Assembly (NCBI RefSeq): GCF_934643285.1
Contig: NZ_CAKUBT010000006.1
Location: forward strand, 37,583-101,582
Direction: 5' to 3'
Source of the DNA: an uncultured Ellagibacter sp.
GTDB lineage: Bacteria; Actinomycetota; Coriobacteriia; Coriobacteriales; Eggerthellaceae
DNA length: 64,000 nt
Shown: positions 51,962-62,536 of the stretch, one piece after another
Layout: the number at the start of each line of letters is the position of its first letter
Position numbering within the stretch: the stretch's first letter is position 1
The notes under the pieces: model-generated
Seen by the model: only the letters and a program-made list of their open reading frames with translations
Databases searched by the model: none
What the model was told of the DNA's origin: nothing
Position numbers and translations under genes: made by a program

Positions 51962-52507
51962 CTATTCGGCCTTCTCCTCGGTTGCGGCCTCCTCGGCAGG
52001 AGCAGCTTCCTCAGCTGCAGCTTCCTCGGCGGGAGCAGCCTCTTCGGCAACTTCCTCGGCCTTGGCTTCCTCAGCAGCCTCGACCTTCTTCGGAGCAACC
52101 TTCTTGGCAGCCGGCTTCTCCTCGGTCTTGGTCTTCTTGGAAACAGGCTCAGTGCACAGCTCCATGATGACCATAGGAGCATTGTCGCCCTTGCGGAAAC
52201 CCAGCTTCATAATGCGGGTGTAGCCGCCCTGGCGGTCAGCGAACAGGCCCTGCTCAACCTTCTCGAAGATCTCGCGAACGAGCTCTTTGTCGTTGCCAAG
52301 AGCTGCGATAGCGAGACGACGGGAATGCAGGTCGCCCTTCTTCGCCCAGGTGATGATTTTGTCGACGTCAGGACGAATCTCCTTGGCGCGCGACTCGACC
52401 GTCTTGATGCGGTCGTTCAGGAAAAGGGCTTTGACAAGGCTGCGCTTCATAGCCTTAGTGTGGCTCCAGTCGGTGCCGAGCTTGCGCCCCTTCTTGTTGT
52501 GTCTCAT
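51962..52507 (-). CDS. rplQ: 50S ribosomal protein L17 with acidic tail
   Basis: 181 aa. Residues 1-118 are complete L17 (MRHNKKGRKLGTDWSHTKAM, LVREIFEKVEQGLF, GGYTRIMKLGFRKGDNAPM). The last 60 residues are almost only Ala, Glu, Pro and Lys with repeats of EEAAPAEEAA, a low-complexity tail found on several actinobacterial ribosomal proteins. Confidence 0.97.
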   Translation of the reverse strand: MRHNKKGRKLGTDWSHTKAMKRSLVKALFLNDRIKTVESRAKEIRPDVDKIITWAKKGDLHSRRLAIAALGNDKELVREIFEKVEQGLFADRQGGYTRIMKLGFRKGDNAPMVIMELCTEPVSKKTKTEEKPAAKKVAPKKVEAAEEAKAEEVAEEAAPAEEAAAEEAAPAEEAATEEKAE

Positions 52508-52519
52508 GATCTCGGTCTC

Positions 52520-53470
52520 CTATTGCTTCAAATTGAGGTCCATGGAAATGAGTTTGTCCTTCACTTCCTCGATGGACTTCGCACCAAAGTTCCTGATGTT
52601 CAGCAGGTCGTTCTCGGAGAACTCGACGAGCTGACGGACGGAATGAATGCCAGCGCGCTTCAGGCAGTTGTAGGAGCGGACGGAAAGGTCCAGATCCTCG
52701 ATCTGCTTGTCGAGCTCGGCATTGGACTCCTGACCCTCGGGCGCGAAGATGGAGGGAGCTTCCTCCCCTTCTTCCTCGTCGGTATTCGAAAGGCTCAGGA
52801 ACGCGCCCATGTACTGGTTCACGATGTTCGCAGCACGGCACACGGCCTCAGTCGGGGCGATGCTACCGTCGGTCTCGACTTCGAGGACGAGCTTGTCGTA
52901 GTCGGTACGCTGACCAACGCGCGTGTCGGACACGTTCAGCGTGCAACGGCGAACCGGCGAGAACAGCGAGTCGACATGGATGACCCCGATGGGATCCTCC
53001 GTGCGCTTGTTGCGCTCGGCGGAGACGTAGCCGCGGCCGACGCCGATGCGAATCGTCATGTCGAGCGTGCCGCCGTCGGCGACCGTCGCGATGACGTGCT
53101 CGGGGTTCACGAGCGTGAACTCGGTCGGGACGTCGAGGTCGGCACCGGTAACCGTGCACGGACCCTCAGCGAGCACGTGAGCGGTCGCCTCGGTGACGTC
53201 GTCGTTCAGAGCCGAGAAAACAAGGCCCTTCACGTTCAGCACGATGTCGGTGATGTCCTCGATGACGCCCTCAGCCGTGGTGAACTCATGCTGCACGCCC
53301 TCGATCTGGATGGCGGTCGCTTTCGCGCCGTCAAGGGAGGAGAGCAGCACGCGACGCAGGCTGTTGCCAAGAGTGTGGCCATAACCGCGCTCGAGAGGCT
53401 CGACGATGTAACGAGCCACCGTGTCGTTGACTTCTTCCGTTGTTACAGTAGGCCTCATGAACTCTGTCAT
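52520..53470 (-). CDS. rpoA: RNA polymerase alpha subunit
   Basis: 316 aa from ATG 53470 behind AAGGAGG. N-terminal assembly domain (PLERGYGHTLGNSLRRVLLSSLDG) and C-terminal DNA-binding helix-hairpin domain (LDLSVRSYNCLKRAGIHSVRQLV...NFGAKSIEEVKDKL). It nucleates RNA polymerase and contacts UP elements and activators. It lies between rpsD and rplQ as usual. Confidence 0.98.
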   Translation of the reverse strand: MTEFMRPTVTTEEVNDTVARYIVEPLERGYGHTLGNSLRRVLLSSLDGAKATAIQIEGVQHEFTTAEGVIEDITDIVLNVKGLVFSALNDDVTEATAHVLAEGPCTVTGADLDVPTEFTLVNPEHVIATVADGGTLDMTIRIGVGRGYVSAERNKRTEDPIGVIHVDSLFSPVRRCTLNVSDTRVGQRTDYDKLVLEVETDGSIAPTEAVCRAANIVNQYMGAFLSLSNTDEEEGEEAPSIFAPEGQESNAELDKQIEDLDLSVRSYNCLKRAGIHSVRQLVEFSENDLLNIRNFGAKSIEEVKDKLISMDLNLKQ

Positions 53471-53499
53471 GTTTTAAAAGCCTCCTTACTATGCTGCGA

Positions 53500-54096
53500 T
53501 TACTTCGAGTAAAGTTCGACAATAAGCTGTTCGTTAATGTCCAAATCGATTTGATCGCGCTGCGGAAGGGCCAACACGTTGCCCTGGAGTTTCTCGATGT
53601 CAACCTCGAGCCAAGCAGGAACCTCGAAACGAGCGTTGGAAACGAGAGCGCTCTTGATGACGAGGAGCTCCTTGGATTTCGGAGCCACGGAGACGACGTC
53701 GCCGGCCTTCACGCGGTAGGAAGGAACGTCAACACGACGGCCGTTGACCATGATGTGGCCGTGGGTGACGATCTGACGAGCCTCCTTGCGGGTGCGGGCG
53801 AAGCCGAGACGGAAGATGACGCTGTCGAGGCGGGACTCGAGGATGCGCATCAGGTTCTCGCCGGTGATGCCCGGCATGGCCTTTGCCTTCTCGAAGTAGC
53901 CATGGAACTGCTTCTCGAGAACGCCGTAGATGAACTTCACCTTCTGCTTCTCGCGCAGCTGCATGCCGTACTCGGATTCCTTACGACGACGCTTGGGCTC
54001 GCGCTTGGAGGTTTTAGAGCTGCTGTACCCCAGCACAACGGGATCAAGGCCCAGCTGGCGGCAGCGCTTAAGAACCGGAGTTCTGTTAATTGCCAT
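53500..54096 (-). CDS. rpsD: 30S ribosomal protein S4
   Basis: 198 aa. The S4 RNA-binding domain (RLDSVIFRLGFARTRKEARQIVTHGHIMVNG) is complete. The N-terminal zinc-binding cysteines of some S4 proteins are missing, so this is the zinc-independent form. Confidence 0.98.
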   Translation of the reverse strand: MAINRTPVLKRCRQLGLDPVVLGYSSSKTSKREPKRRRKESEYGMQLREKQKVKFIYGVLEKQFHGYFEKAKAMPGITGENLMRILESRLDSVIFRLGFARTRKEARQIVTHGHIMVNGRRVDVPSYRVKAGDVVSVAPKSKELLVIKSALVSNARFEVPAWLEVDIEKLQGNVLALPQRDQIDLDINEQLIVELYSK

Positions 54097-54115
54097 GGTT
54101 ATATGATCCTTTCAA

Positions 54116-54514
54116 CTACACGCGACGACGCTTGCACGGACGGCAACCGTTGTGCGGGATGGGGGTGCAATCCTGGATGCTCGCGATTTCGAGGCCAGCT
54201 GCCTGCAAAGAGCGGATTGCGGTCTCGCGACCGGAACCGGGGCCCTTCACGTAAACGGCAACCTTCTTGAGGCCGTGCTCCATCGCGGTCTTGGCAGCAG
54301 CTTCCGCAGCCATCTGCGCCGCGAACGGCGTGGACTTGCGGGAGCCCTTGAAGCCGACGGTGCCGGCGGACTGCCAGGAGATCACATTGCCCTGAGGATC
54401 GGTGATGCTCACAATGGTGTTGTTGAACGTGGATTTGATATGTGCGGCGCCAACGGCAATGTTCTTGCGCTCGGAGCGCTTGATGCGCGCACGCACTTGT
54501 TTCTTAGCTGCCAC
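54116..54514 (-). CDS. rpsK: 30S ribosomal protein S11
   Basis: 132 aa starting with GTG 54514 behind [23 protein letters not shown] and the C-terminal [17 protein letters not shown] are diagnostic. Confidence 0.98.
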   Translation of the reverse strand: MAAKKQVRARIKRSERKNIAVGAAHIKSTFNNTIVSITDPQGNVISWQSAGTVGFKGSRKSTPFAAQMAAEAAAKTAMEHGLKKVAVYVKGPGSGRETAIRSLQAAGLEIASIQDCTPIPHNGCRPCKRRRV

Positions 54515-54526
54515 TTATCTGCTCCC

Positions 54527-54895
54527 TTACTTCTTCTTGCCGCCGATTTGCTTACGCGGGCCCTTGCGGGTGCGTGCATTGGTGTGGGTACGCTGACCGC
54601 GAACGGGCAGACCCTTGCGGTGACGAAGGCCACGGTAGCAGCCGATTTCCATGAGGCGCTTCACGTTCTGGGAAACTTCGCGGTGCAGGTCGCCCTCAAC
54701 CGTGAGGTTCTCCTGGATGTAATCGCGGAGCTTGCCGAGATCCTCTTCGGAGAGGTCCTTCACGCGGATGTCCGGGTTCACGCCGGTTTCCGCGAGGATC
54801 TTCTTGGAGGTCGTGAGGCCAATGCCGTAGATGTAGGTCAAGCCGACTTCAATGCGCTTATCGCGAGGAAGGTCGACACCAACGAGACGTGCCAT
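54527..54895 (-). CDS. rpsM: 30S ribosomal protein S13
   Basis: 122 aa. [21 protein letters not shown] at the start and [25 protein letters not shown] at the end identify S13. It lies 12 bp before rpsK. Confidence 0.98.
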   Translation of the reverse strand: MARLVGVDLPRDKRIEVGLTYIYGIGLTTSKKILAETGVNPDIRVKDLSEEDLGKLRDYIQENLTVEGDLHREVSQNVKRLMEIGCYRGLRHRKGLPVRGQRTHTNARTRKGPRKQIGGKKK

Positions 54896-54918
54896 AGGTT
54901 AATTCCCCTTCTTTCTTC

Positions 54919-55032
54919 CTAGCCCTGACGCTGCTTATGACGAGGGTTCTCGCAGATGACGAGGACCTTGCCATGGCGTCGGATGATTTTGCACTTGTCG
55001 CACATTTTCTTGACCGAAGGACGTACCTTCAT
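54919..55032 (-). CDS. rpmJ: 50S ribosomal protein L36
   Basis: 37 aa ([14 protein letters not shown]...HKQRQG), behind AAAGGAA. Zinc ligands Cys11, Cys14, Cys27 and His32 are all present, so this is the zinc-binding paralogue. It lies between infA and rpsM. Confidence 0.97.
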   Translation of the reverse strand: MKVRPSVKKMCDKCKIIRRHGKVLVICENPRHKQRQG

Positions 55033-55128
55033 TTCTCAATTCCTTTCGGTTATGCGTTCTCTTCTATATACAAACGTCCAGCCGCAGACGTTATTGCCGA
55101 GATTCGGCGAGGAAAACCCGCGGGTTCC

Positions 55129-55347
55129 CTACTTGAAGCGGTACGTGATGCGCCCGCGATTCAAGTCGTAGACGGACAACTCGACCGTGACCTTGTCGCC
55201 AGGGAGGATCTTGATGTAGTGCATGCGCATCTTCCCCGAAATGTGGGCCAGGATCTCGTGGCCGTTCTCGAGCTCGACCTTGAACATCGCGTTCGGCAAC
55301 GCTTCAAGGACCGTGCCCTCAAGCTCGATGACATCTTGTTTCGCCAA
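55129..55347 (-). CDS. infA: Translation initiation factor IF-1
   Basis: 72 aa, starting with TTG at 55347 behind GAGGAG. The OB-fold protein is complete ([35 protein letters not shown]). Genes often upstream (secY, adk, map) are not adjacent, so the spc-alpha cluster appears split here. Confidence 0.97.
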   Translation of the reverse strand: MAKQDVIELEGTVLEALPNAMFKVELENGHEILAHISGKMRMHYIKILPGDKVTVELSVYDLNRGRITYRFK

Positions 55348-55544
55348 CTGTGCTCTCCTCTTAATGTGGACTTAAGACAGCAACACGAGATGATATCAAA
55401 CATATGAAGTTGTGTGGGAGATTTGAGCGTAAAAGCACACAAAACCAACAAACCTGTGGTTTTCGAAATACCTGCTTGCCAGGCCCGCGGTCATGCCGCG
55501 CGATTGTCGCTCCGCTTTATCCGGAGTGGAATCGCCAGGTATTC

Positions 55545-55582
55545 GCGCTTTCGAGAAGCGCAGCCGCCTTGTCGGCTTTTTT
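55545..55582 (+). terminator. Plus-strand double hairpin with U-tract
   Basis: GCGCTT tcgag AAGCGC followed by AGCCG ccttgt CGGCT and TTTTTT. It is oriented on the plus strand, where no gene ends, so it may close an unannotated small RNA or antisense transcript. Confidence 0.5.
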
Positions 55583-55639
55583 GACTGATGCCAGCTTCTT
55601 CCAATGGCCCCAGTCGATGCTGCTTTGCTGCATCCAAGA

Positions 55640-55713
55640 TGGCTGGGGTACCAGGATTCGAACCTAGATAGCTGGTACCAAAAACCAGAGTCCTGCCGTT
55701 GGACGATACCCCA
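55640..55713 (-). tRNA. tRNA-Gln (UUG)
   Basis: 74 nt including CCA. Acceptor TGGGGTA/TACCCCA with G73, anticodon stem CTGGT/ACCAG around loop TTTTGGT giving anticodon TTG, and T-loop TTCGAAT. Confidence 0.96.
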
Positions 55714-55757
55714 GTCTGGATTGGTGCAGACCTAAAGCAGGTCTTACGCAATCGGAA

Positions 55758-55833
55758 TGGTGGGCCGTCGGGGATTCGAACCCCGGGCCTTGGGATTAAA
55801 AGTCCCCTGCTCTGCCAACTGAGCTAACGGCCC
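55758..55833 (-). tRNA. tRNA-Lys (UUU)
   Basis: 76 nt including CCA. Acceptor GGGCCGT/ACGGCCC with A73, D-loop AGCTCAGTTGGCAGAGC, anticodon loop CTTTTAA giving TTT, T-arm CCGGGGTTCGAATCCCCG. Confidence 0.97.
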
Positions 55834-55938
55834 TCTTATCCAATAGCGCAACTGTATATGCTAGCGGTGCTTCGGTGCCGCGTCAAGGAAAAAGTTCGCG
55901 ATTCCGCAGCACGGGAACTTGCGACTGCTCGAGTCGTC

Positions 55939-56526
55939 CTACGCGTTTTCGCGGAAGATGACCTCGCCGGTGTTGGGGTCCATCGACTCGAGGATTGCGA
56001 GCGACTCCAGGTGATAGCCCTGCTCGCGCAGCTTGTCGCCCCCGTGTTGGAAGCCCTTCTCCACCGCGATGCCGATGCCTTCAACCGTGGCGCCCGACTC
56101 CTCCACCAGCTCGATAAGGCCGTTCAAAGCGCAACCGTTGGCCAGGAAATCGTCGATGATGAGCACGTGGTCTTCAGGGCTTAGGAACTTCTTCGAAACG
56201 ATGACGTCAAAGATGCGGCCGTGGGTGAACGACTGGATCTTGGTGGAGTACATCTCGCCGTCGAGGTTGATGGACTGGGCCTTCTTCGCGAACACGACGG
56301 GCGCGTTGCCGAAATGGCGCGCGACCAGACATGCGATGCCGATGCCCGACGCCTCGATCGTGAGGATCTTGTTCACAGGCGCATCCGCGAACAGTCGGGC
56401 GAACTCCGCGCCCATCTCGTCGATCAGGTTAACATCGATCTGGTGGTTGAGGAAGCTATCGACCTTCAGCACGCCTTCCGACTTGACGACGCCATCACGC
56501 TTGATGCGTTCTTCCAAAAGCTTCAT
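55939..56526 (-). CDS. xpt: Xanthine phosphoribosyltransferase
   Basis: 195 aa from ATG 56526 behind AAAGGG. PRPP-binding motif [17 protein letters not shown] and [11 protein letters not shown] with [11 protein letters not shown] match the Xpt family. It converts xanthine to XMP in salvage. No purine riboswitch is seen in the short upstream gap. Confidence 0.94.
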   Translation of the reverse strand: MKLLEERIKRDGVVKSEGVLKVDSFLNHQIDVNLIDEMGAEFARLFADAPVNKILTIEASGIGIACLVARHFGNAPVVFAKKAQSINLDGEMYSTKIQSFTHGRIFDVIVSKKFLSPEDHVLIIDDFLANGCALNGLIELVEESGATVEGIGIAVEKGFQHGGDKLREQGYHLESLAILESMDPNTGEVIFRENA

Positions 56527-56585
56527 TCCGTGCCCTTTCGTGCGCTTCCGAACCAATGAATCATATGCAAATCAGTGTAGCAGAA

Positions 56586-57542
56586 TCAGAACACGATACC
56601 CGCAGCAGAGACAATCGCTCCTGCCACAATGCCGACGACGAGGAGTATCGCCACGATGATGAGGTTTTGCTTCGGACGACGGTTCGCGCGGAAAAGAACA
56701 AGCAGACCGACGCCCGCCGAGACGAGCAGGCCCGCGAACATGGCTCCCGCGCCGAGCACGCCTTCCACATACAAGTCGGCGATAACGACGCTCGCCGCGC
56801 AGTTCGGGATGAGGCCCACGATGGCCGCCACAACGACCGAAAGCGCGCTGTTCGAGCCGAGAATCTGCGCCAGTGCGTCCTCGCCCACCGTTTCGAGCAT
56901 CACGTTCAAAAGCAGCGTGACGATGAAAATGAAGACTGTGACCTGGGCAGTGTGTTTGAGCGCGCTCTTCACGATGGAAGCACCCGCATGATCGTGATGG
57001 TGTTCCTCGTCTTTTTCAGCCTCGTAGGCAAGCTCGGGATTCTCCTCGCAGGCGTGACACTCACCGTTGCAGTGGCAGTGATCGCGCTGGCAGAGCTCGT
57101 GGATGCGTAGATGCTCTTCGGGACGATGGAGCAAGCGGAGCACACCGTCGAGCGCAAGGCCCGCGACGATACCCACGACCACCTTCGCACCCAGGATAGC
57201 GCCCATGATGGAAAGGGGCACCTGAGCCGCGAGAAAGATGGGGATCATCTCATCGGAGGTGGACAGGAGCACGGCGATGAGCGTGCCGACCGTGATGACG
57301 CGGCCCGCGTAGAGCGTCGAGGCCGCGGCAGAGAAGCCGCATTGGGGCACAACACCGAGCACCGCGCCAATGACGGGGCCCGCCTTCCCCGCGCGCTTGA
57401 TGGCGTTTTGCGCCTTGTCGCCCGCCTTGTGCTCGAGCCATTCCATCGCCAGATAGGTGACGAACAGAAACGGGATAAGGTAGAGTGTATCTTCGATTGA
57501 GTGTTCGAGGACATGCCCCGCGATATGCATGATTTCTTCCAT
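56586..57542 (-). CDS. Putative heavy-metal exporter, ArsP_2-like permease
   Basis: 318 aa from ATG 57542; an ATG at 57530 with GGAAG spacing is an alternative. About ten membrane segments in two halves, each with a Cys motif: GVVPQCGFSAAAS and GLIPNCAASVV. Between them is a His/Cys-rich loop (CQRDHCHCNGECHACE, then DEEHHHDH) suited to metal binding. The family is annotated as a putative manganese or heavy-metal transporter. Confidence 0.85.
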   Translation of the reverse strand: MEEIMHIAGHVLEHSIEDTLYLIPFLFVTYLAMEWLEHKAGDKAQNAIKRAGKAGPVIGAVLGVVPQCGFSAAASTLYAGRVITVGTLIAVLLSTSDEMIPIFLAAQVPLSIMGAILGAKVVVGIVAGLALDGVLRLLHRPEEHLRIHELCQRDHCHCNGECHACEENPELAYEAEKDEEHHHDHAGASIVKSALKHTAQVTVFIFIVTLLLNVMLETVGEDALAQILGSNSALSVVVAAIVGLIPNCAASVVIADLYVEGVLGAGAMFAGLLVSAGVGLLVLFRANRRPKQNLIIVAILLVVGIVAGAIVSAAGIVF

Positions 57543-57636
57543 AGCGAGGTATTCTAGCGCAGTGACTTTCGCGCGGGCAGCAACGTGCGCGCAGTTTCGC
57601 CAAGTGACAAGAAAAACAGAAGGAGCAAACACGGCC

Positions 57637-58347
57637 ATGATCGGAACCGTAGTCAACACCGCCGCAATCGTCGTAGGGAGCGCCATCGGAAGCCTTGCGA
57701 AACGCGGACTTGGCGAGAAATACCAGAACATCCTATTCTGCGCGATGGGTCTTGCGGCGACGGGCCTTGGTCTTCATTCCGTGGTCGAGGGCATGAGCGG
57801 AAGCGTCTATCCCGTGCTGTTCATCGCGAGCCTCGCCATCGGAGGCGTCGTGGGCACAGCGATCGACATCGAGGGACGCTTCGACCGCCTGACCGAGCGC
57901 CTGTCGAAATCGAAGGTGGACGAAAGCGGCAAAGCCAACCTCTCACGTGGTCTTTCGACTGGCATCGTGCTCTTCTGCTTCGGCACGCTTTCCATCTTGG
58001 GGCCGATCAACAGCGCGCTTTACGGCGACGAGACCTTCCTGCTTACCAACGCGACACTCGACTTCGTGACCTCGATGGTCTTAGCGTCGTCATTCGGCGT
58101 CGGCATGGCGCTCGCGGGCGTGGTGCTCTTTTGCTGGCAGGGTTCGATCTTCCTTTTGGCGCAGTGGCTCGAGCCGCTTATGACCGCGAACCTGATGTGC
58201 GAGATCACCATCGTCGGCGGATTTCTGATTCTCGCATCGGGCCTGTCCATCTTGAAGATCAAGGAGATTTCGGTCATGAATCTCCTGCCCGCGCTTTTGG
58301 TGCCACCCGTTTGGTTTGCCATCCTGCCGCTTTTGCCCCTTGGGTGA
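57637..58347 (+). CDS. DUF554 family membrane protein
   Basis: 236 aa from ATG 57637, with AAGGAG 12 nt upstream. GTVVNTAAIVVGSAIG at the start and GAINS-like LGPINSALYGD are family features; seven hydrophobic segments. Function unknown (YdfK-type). It is divergent from the metal-exporter-like gene. Confidence 0.9.
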   Translation: MIGTVVNTAAIVVGSAIGSLAKRGLGEKYQNILFCAMGLAATGLGLHSVVEGMSGSVYPVLFIASLAIGGVVGTAIDIEGRFDRLTERLSKSKVDESGKANLSRGLSTGIVLFCFGTLSILGPINSALYGDETFLLTNATLDFVTSMVLASSFGVGMALAGVVLFCWQGSIFLLAQWLEPLMTANLMCEITIVGGFLILASGLSILKIKEISVMNLLPALLVPPVWFAILPLLPLG

Positions 58348-58402
58348 GCGATATTCGCCCTCTAGCATATATCGCTCGCGTCCTGCGGGGGCCTCAGGCG
58401 TC

Positions 58403-59056
58403 TCATTCCCCTTTGTCAGACGCGATTTTCCCAATGGTTTTTTCCAGCTTGCCCCTGTAAACCGAATCGGCGGAATAGAGCACTGAGCAGGGGTTATGAA
58501 CCGTTACGAAATCCTTTGCGACCAAAGTCACTGCGGGCGCATCTGAATATTTGCAGAAAAGCGCATCGTGCCCGACGCAAATTCCCATCAGGATATTCAG
58601 ATCCGTCTTGGCATCGTTGAGCAGCAAAGCCTGCATAATCGGATTGCAGATAACGCAATCCTCAGCCAAAGAAGGTGCGTCGATGTTCAGATCGGCTTTC
58701 ATGTTGCTTTCCAGCTTGCAGCCAACTGCCCGCACTTCAAATCCGACCTTCCGAAGAAGGTCTGCGAGAATGCGCGTTTCCCTTAGCATGGCCGTGCATG
58801 TTGCTATGCCGACAAGCGATGCCCCCATGCAGGACGCAAACTTGATCGTGTCCTGAACGCGTGTCGAGTTAACCGTCTCAGCGCTGACTATCGCGGCGGA
58901 TTCCATTATGAGATGGTTCTCGGGCTCGTTGTAGAGACGCAGCGCTTCATCATGCATCTCTTTGGTGATTGATGCCTGAACGCAGAAATCAGGCGCCGTC
59001 TTGTCCAGATGTTCGCAAGCTGCTACCCGGCAACTCTCGCAAGCAATACCGCTCAT
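58403..59056 (-). CDS. DUF1847 family cysteine-rich protein
   Basis: 217 aa from ATG 59056 (an in-frame TTG at 59065 is less likely). The N-terminal cysteines (ACESCRVAACEHLD...DFC) and the internal VGIATCTAML, VGCKLE, CVICNP and MGICVGHDALF match DUF1847, seen mainly in anaerobes. It probably binds metal or an FeS cluster; function unknown. It is somewhat less GC-rich than its neighbours. Confidence 0.85.
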   Translation of the reverse strand: MSGIACESCRVAACEHLDKTAPDFCVQASITKEMHDEALRLYNEPENHLIMESAAIVSAETVNSTRVQDTIKFASCMGASLVGIATCTAMLRETRILADLLRKVGFEVRAVGCKLESNMKADLNIDAPSLAEDCVICNPIMQALLLNDAKTDLNILMGICVGHDALFCKYSDAPAVTLVAKDFVTVHNPCSVLYSADSVYRGKLEKTIGKIASDKGE

Positions 59057-59201
59057 CGTCTTCAACGCCTTTCAATTCGTAGAGCGTGATGAGGCTCCGT
59101 CCAGTGTCGCAATACAGCACAAAATAACACCCGGCAAAAGGAAAGACAATTCTTGACAAGCGCTCCGACCAGGGCACCTTGCGCAAAGAGCAACCGCGAA
59201 A

Positions 59202-59389
59202 CGCGCTTTCGCCACCAAAGACAGCGAGGGCCCGCCTGGCGAGTTCAGATGGCGCGAAAGGTTGAGGACGCGAACTTCGGTACGCGAGGGATTGACGCAC
59301 TTTCGCCCCGAAGACAGCGAGAAGGCCCCTGGCGGATGCGGGGCGTGCGAAAGGATTTCGACGCGTACTTCGGTACGCGAGAAATCCTT
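59202..59389. repeat. 93-bp tandem repeat
   Basis: Two units (about 59202-59295 and 59296-59389) share CGC-CTTTCGCC, AGACAGCGAG and ACTTCGGTACGCGAG blocks at a 93-94-bp offset, roughly 70-75% identical. Confidence 0.75.
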
Positions 59390-59420
59390 GGAGCACGCAT
59401 CCGCGCCGCCAGGGGCCTTC
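59321..59420. repeat. 100-nt near-perfect palindrome behind groL
   Basis: The outer 15-bp arms GAAGGCCCCTGGCGG (59321-59335) and CCGCCAGGGGCCTTC (59406-59420) are perfect; inner AAGGATTTC/GAAATCCTT and CGCGTAC/GTACGCG arms close on a TTCG tetraloop at 59369-59372. Confidence 0.9.
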
Positions 59421-59434
59421 GCAGCGTCGAGCAG

Positions 59435-59460
59435 TTTCGCTGGCTGTAAAGCCAGCGAAA
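59435..59460 (-). terminator. Hairpin immediately after groL
   Basis: TTTCGCTGGC / GCCAGCGAAA 10-bp arms, 6-nt loop, starting 4 nt beyond the groL stop. No U-tract. Confidence 0.5.
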
Positions 59461-59464
59461 CCTA

Positions 59465-61126
<1,662 letters not shown>

Positions 61127-61263
61127 TCAACAACGTAAAGGACGGGCTTTGGGGTAGATCCTGGAAGCGGAATCGCTGCGCGCTCGTGCCGTATGGCCTT
61201 GTGGCCAGGCGAGAAAGCGACGCAGAGCGCTTTCGGGGCTGCCGCGGAAAGCCGTCGGGAAAG

Positions 61264-61554
61264 CTATTCGAAGACCGCGTAGATGTCCTCGGAGCGAAGG
61301 ATCATGACCTCTTCGCCGTTGACCTTGACTTCGGTTCCGCCGTACTTGCCATAGAGCACGCGGTCGCCTTCCTTCACGGGCACCGGAACGAGGTTGCCGT
61401 CCTTGTCGAGCTTGCCCTCGCCCACCTTGAGGACGACGCCCGTCTGGGGCTTTTCCTTTGCGTCGTGCGCGAGGATGAGGCCACCTGCGGTGGTTTCCTC
61501 TGCTTCGTCCTGCTTCACGATGACGCGATCGCCGAGCGGCTTCAGGTTCATCAT
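61264..61554 (-). CDS. groS: Co-chaperonin GroES
   Basis: 96 aa from ATG 61554 behind GGAAGG (a second ATG follows at once). NLKPLGDRVIVK and GGLILAHDAKEKPQTGVV (mobile loop) are diagnostic. It caps GroEL. A CIRCE element lies 60 bp upstream. Confidence 0.97.
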   Translation of the reverse strand: MMNLKPLGDRVIVKQDEAEETTAGGLILAHDAKEKPQTGVVLKVGEGKLDKDGNLVPVPVKEGDRVLYGKYGGTEVKVNGEEVMILRSEDIYAVFE

Positions 61555-61608
61555 TGCTTGCCTTCCTCTCATCAACCTTGAATCGATGGTTGTTAATACC
61601 GAGCTTTC

Positions 61609-61640
61609 GAGTGCTAGCACTCTTCGAACGTGAGTGCTAA
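61609..61640. promoter_or_regulatory. CIRCE operator (HrcA site) with extra half-site
   Basis: TTAGCACTC-N9-GAGTGCTAG on the minus strand (61614-61640), one mismatch from consensus. A third half-site overlaps it, making the 14-bp palindrome GAGTGCTAGCACTC at 61609-61622. Confidence 0.93.
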
Positions 61641-61747
61641 CAACATTGGGTTACTATAGCATTTGGGAAGGCGAATGCAAGCATTTTGCAGAAAACTTGA
61701 GCGATAGGGACTTAGGTTTTATCGAATCGCCACACTGCGTTCATAAT

Positions 61748-62536
61748 TCACTTCGCACGCGGGGAGACGAGCCCGCTCTCATAGGCGCATACCACGAGCT
61801 GCGCCCGATCGTGCGCATCGAGCTTTCCCATGATGCGGGCGACGTGCGTTTTCACCGTTGCAGGAGAAATTATTAATTCACCTGCGATTTCCTCATTGGT
61901 AAGCCCCCGCGCGACGAGCATGAGAATCTCTCGCTCGCGCTCGGTGAGCAACCGTATGGCCTCCCGCGCGTGCGAGCCCTGCGGCATGCCCGCTCGTGGG
62001 CGCGACGCCACAAACGTCTCCACCAGACGGCGCATGACCGAGGGCTGGATGAGGGCATCGCCGCGTGCGACGATGTGGATGGCCTCGACGATGTCGTCGG
62101 GCTCGGCGTCTTTCAGCAGAAAGCCGCTCGCCCCCGCGGCGAGCGCGTCGTAGACGTACTCGTCGATGTCGAACGTGGTGAGAACAAGGACGTGCGTCCC
62201 CGTGAGCAGCGGGTTTGATGTGATGTCGCGCGTGGCGTCGATGCCGTTTCGCACTGGCATGCGGATGTCCATGAGCACCACGTCGGGGCGGATCTTCTGG
62301 GCGAGGTAGACCGCCTCTTCGCCGTTGCGCGCTTCGCCCGCAACCGAAAGTCCGTCGTAGGAGTTGAGGATCATGCGGAATCCGCTTCTCACGAGGTCCT
62401 GGTCATCGGCGACGAGGATGCGCAGCGCCTCCCTAGATGAGGCCTGGTCACTTGCAGCACGGGCGCTGCTGGCATCGCGAGCACCGAACCTGGAATCCAC
62501 GGGAAAGCCCGCCGTCTTCCGCCTATCTTCGTTCAT
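61748..62536 (-). CDS. NarL-family response regulator
   Basis: 262 aa from ATG 62536 behind GGGGAG. A 38-residue variable leader precedes a receiver domain (VADDQDLVRSGF, phospho-Asp in VLMDIRMP, Lys in FLLKDAE) and a C-terminal LuxR helix-turn-helix (LTEREREILMLVARGLTNEEIAGEL). It overlaps the kinase gene by 14 bp and is its partner. Targets are unknown. Confidence 0.94.
   Translation of the reverse strand: MNEDRRKTAGFPVDSRFGARDASSARAASDQASSREALRILVADDQDLVRSGFRMILNSYDGLSVAGEARNGEEAVYLAQKIRPDVVLMDIRMPVRNGIDATRDITSNPLLTGTHVLVLTTFDIDEYVYDALAAGASGFLLKDAEPDDIVEAIHIVARGDALIQPSVMRRLVETFVASRPRAGMPQGSHAREAIRLLTEREREILMLVARGLTNEEIAGELIISPATVKTHVARIMGKLDAHDRAQLVVCAYESGLVSPRAK

Larger units (their letters stand above)
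59057..59464. other. Intergenic region, 408 bp, repeat-dominated
   Basis: Contains the 93-bp tandem repeat, the 100-nt palindrome and a 26-nt hairpin next to the groL stop. A minus-strand frame through it mirrors the repeat and is not believed to be a gene. Confidence 0.7.

Noticed and set aside
56527..56585. Purine riboswitch upstream of xpt
   Set aside because: The gap is only 59 bp and lacks the purine aptamer core.
58989..59396. Minus-strand frame of 135 codons with an internal 31-aa repeat
   Set aside because: The repeat is the 93-bp DNA repeat itself; the frame overlaps the DUF1847 gene start and has no ribosome site.
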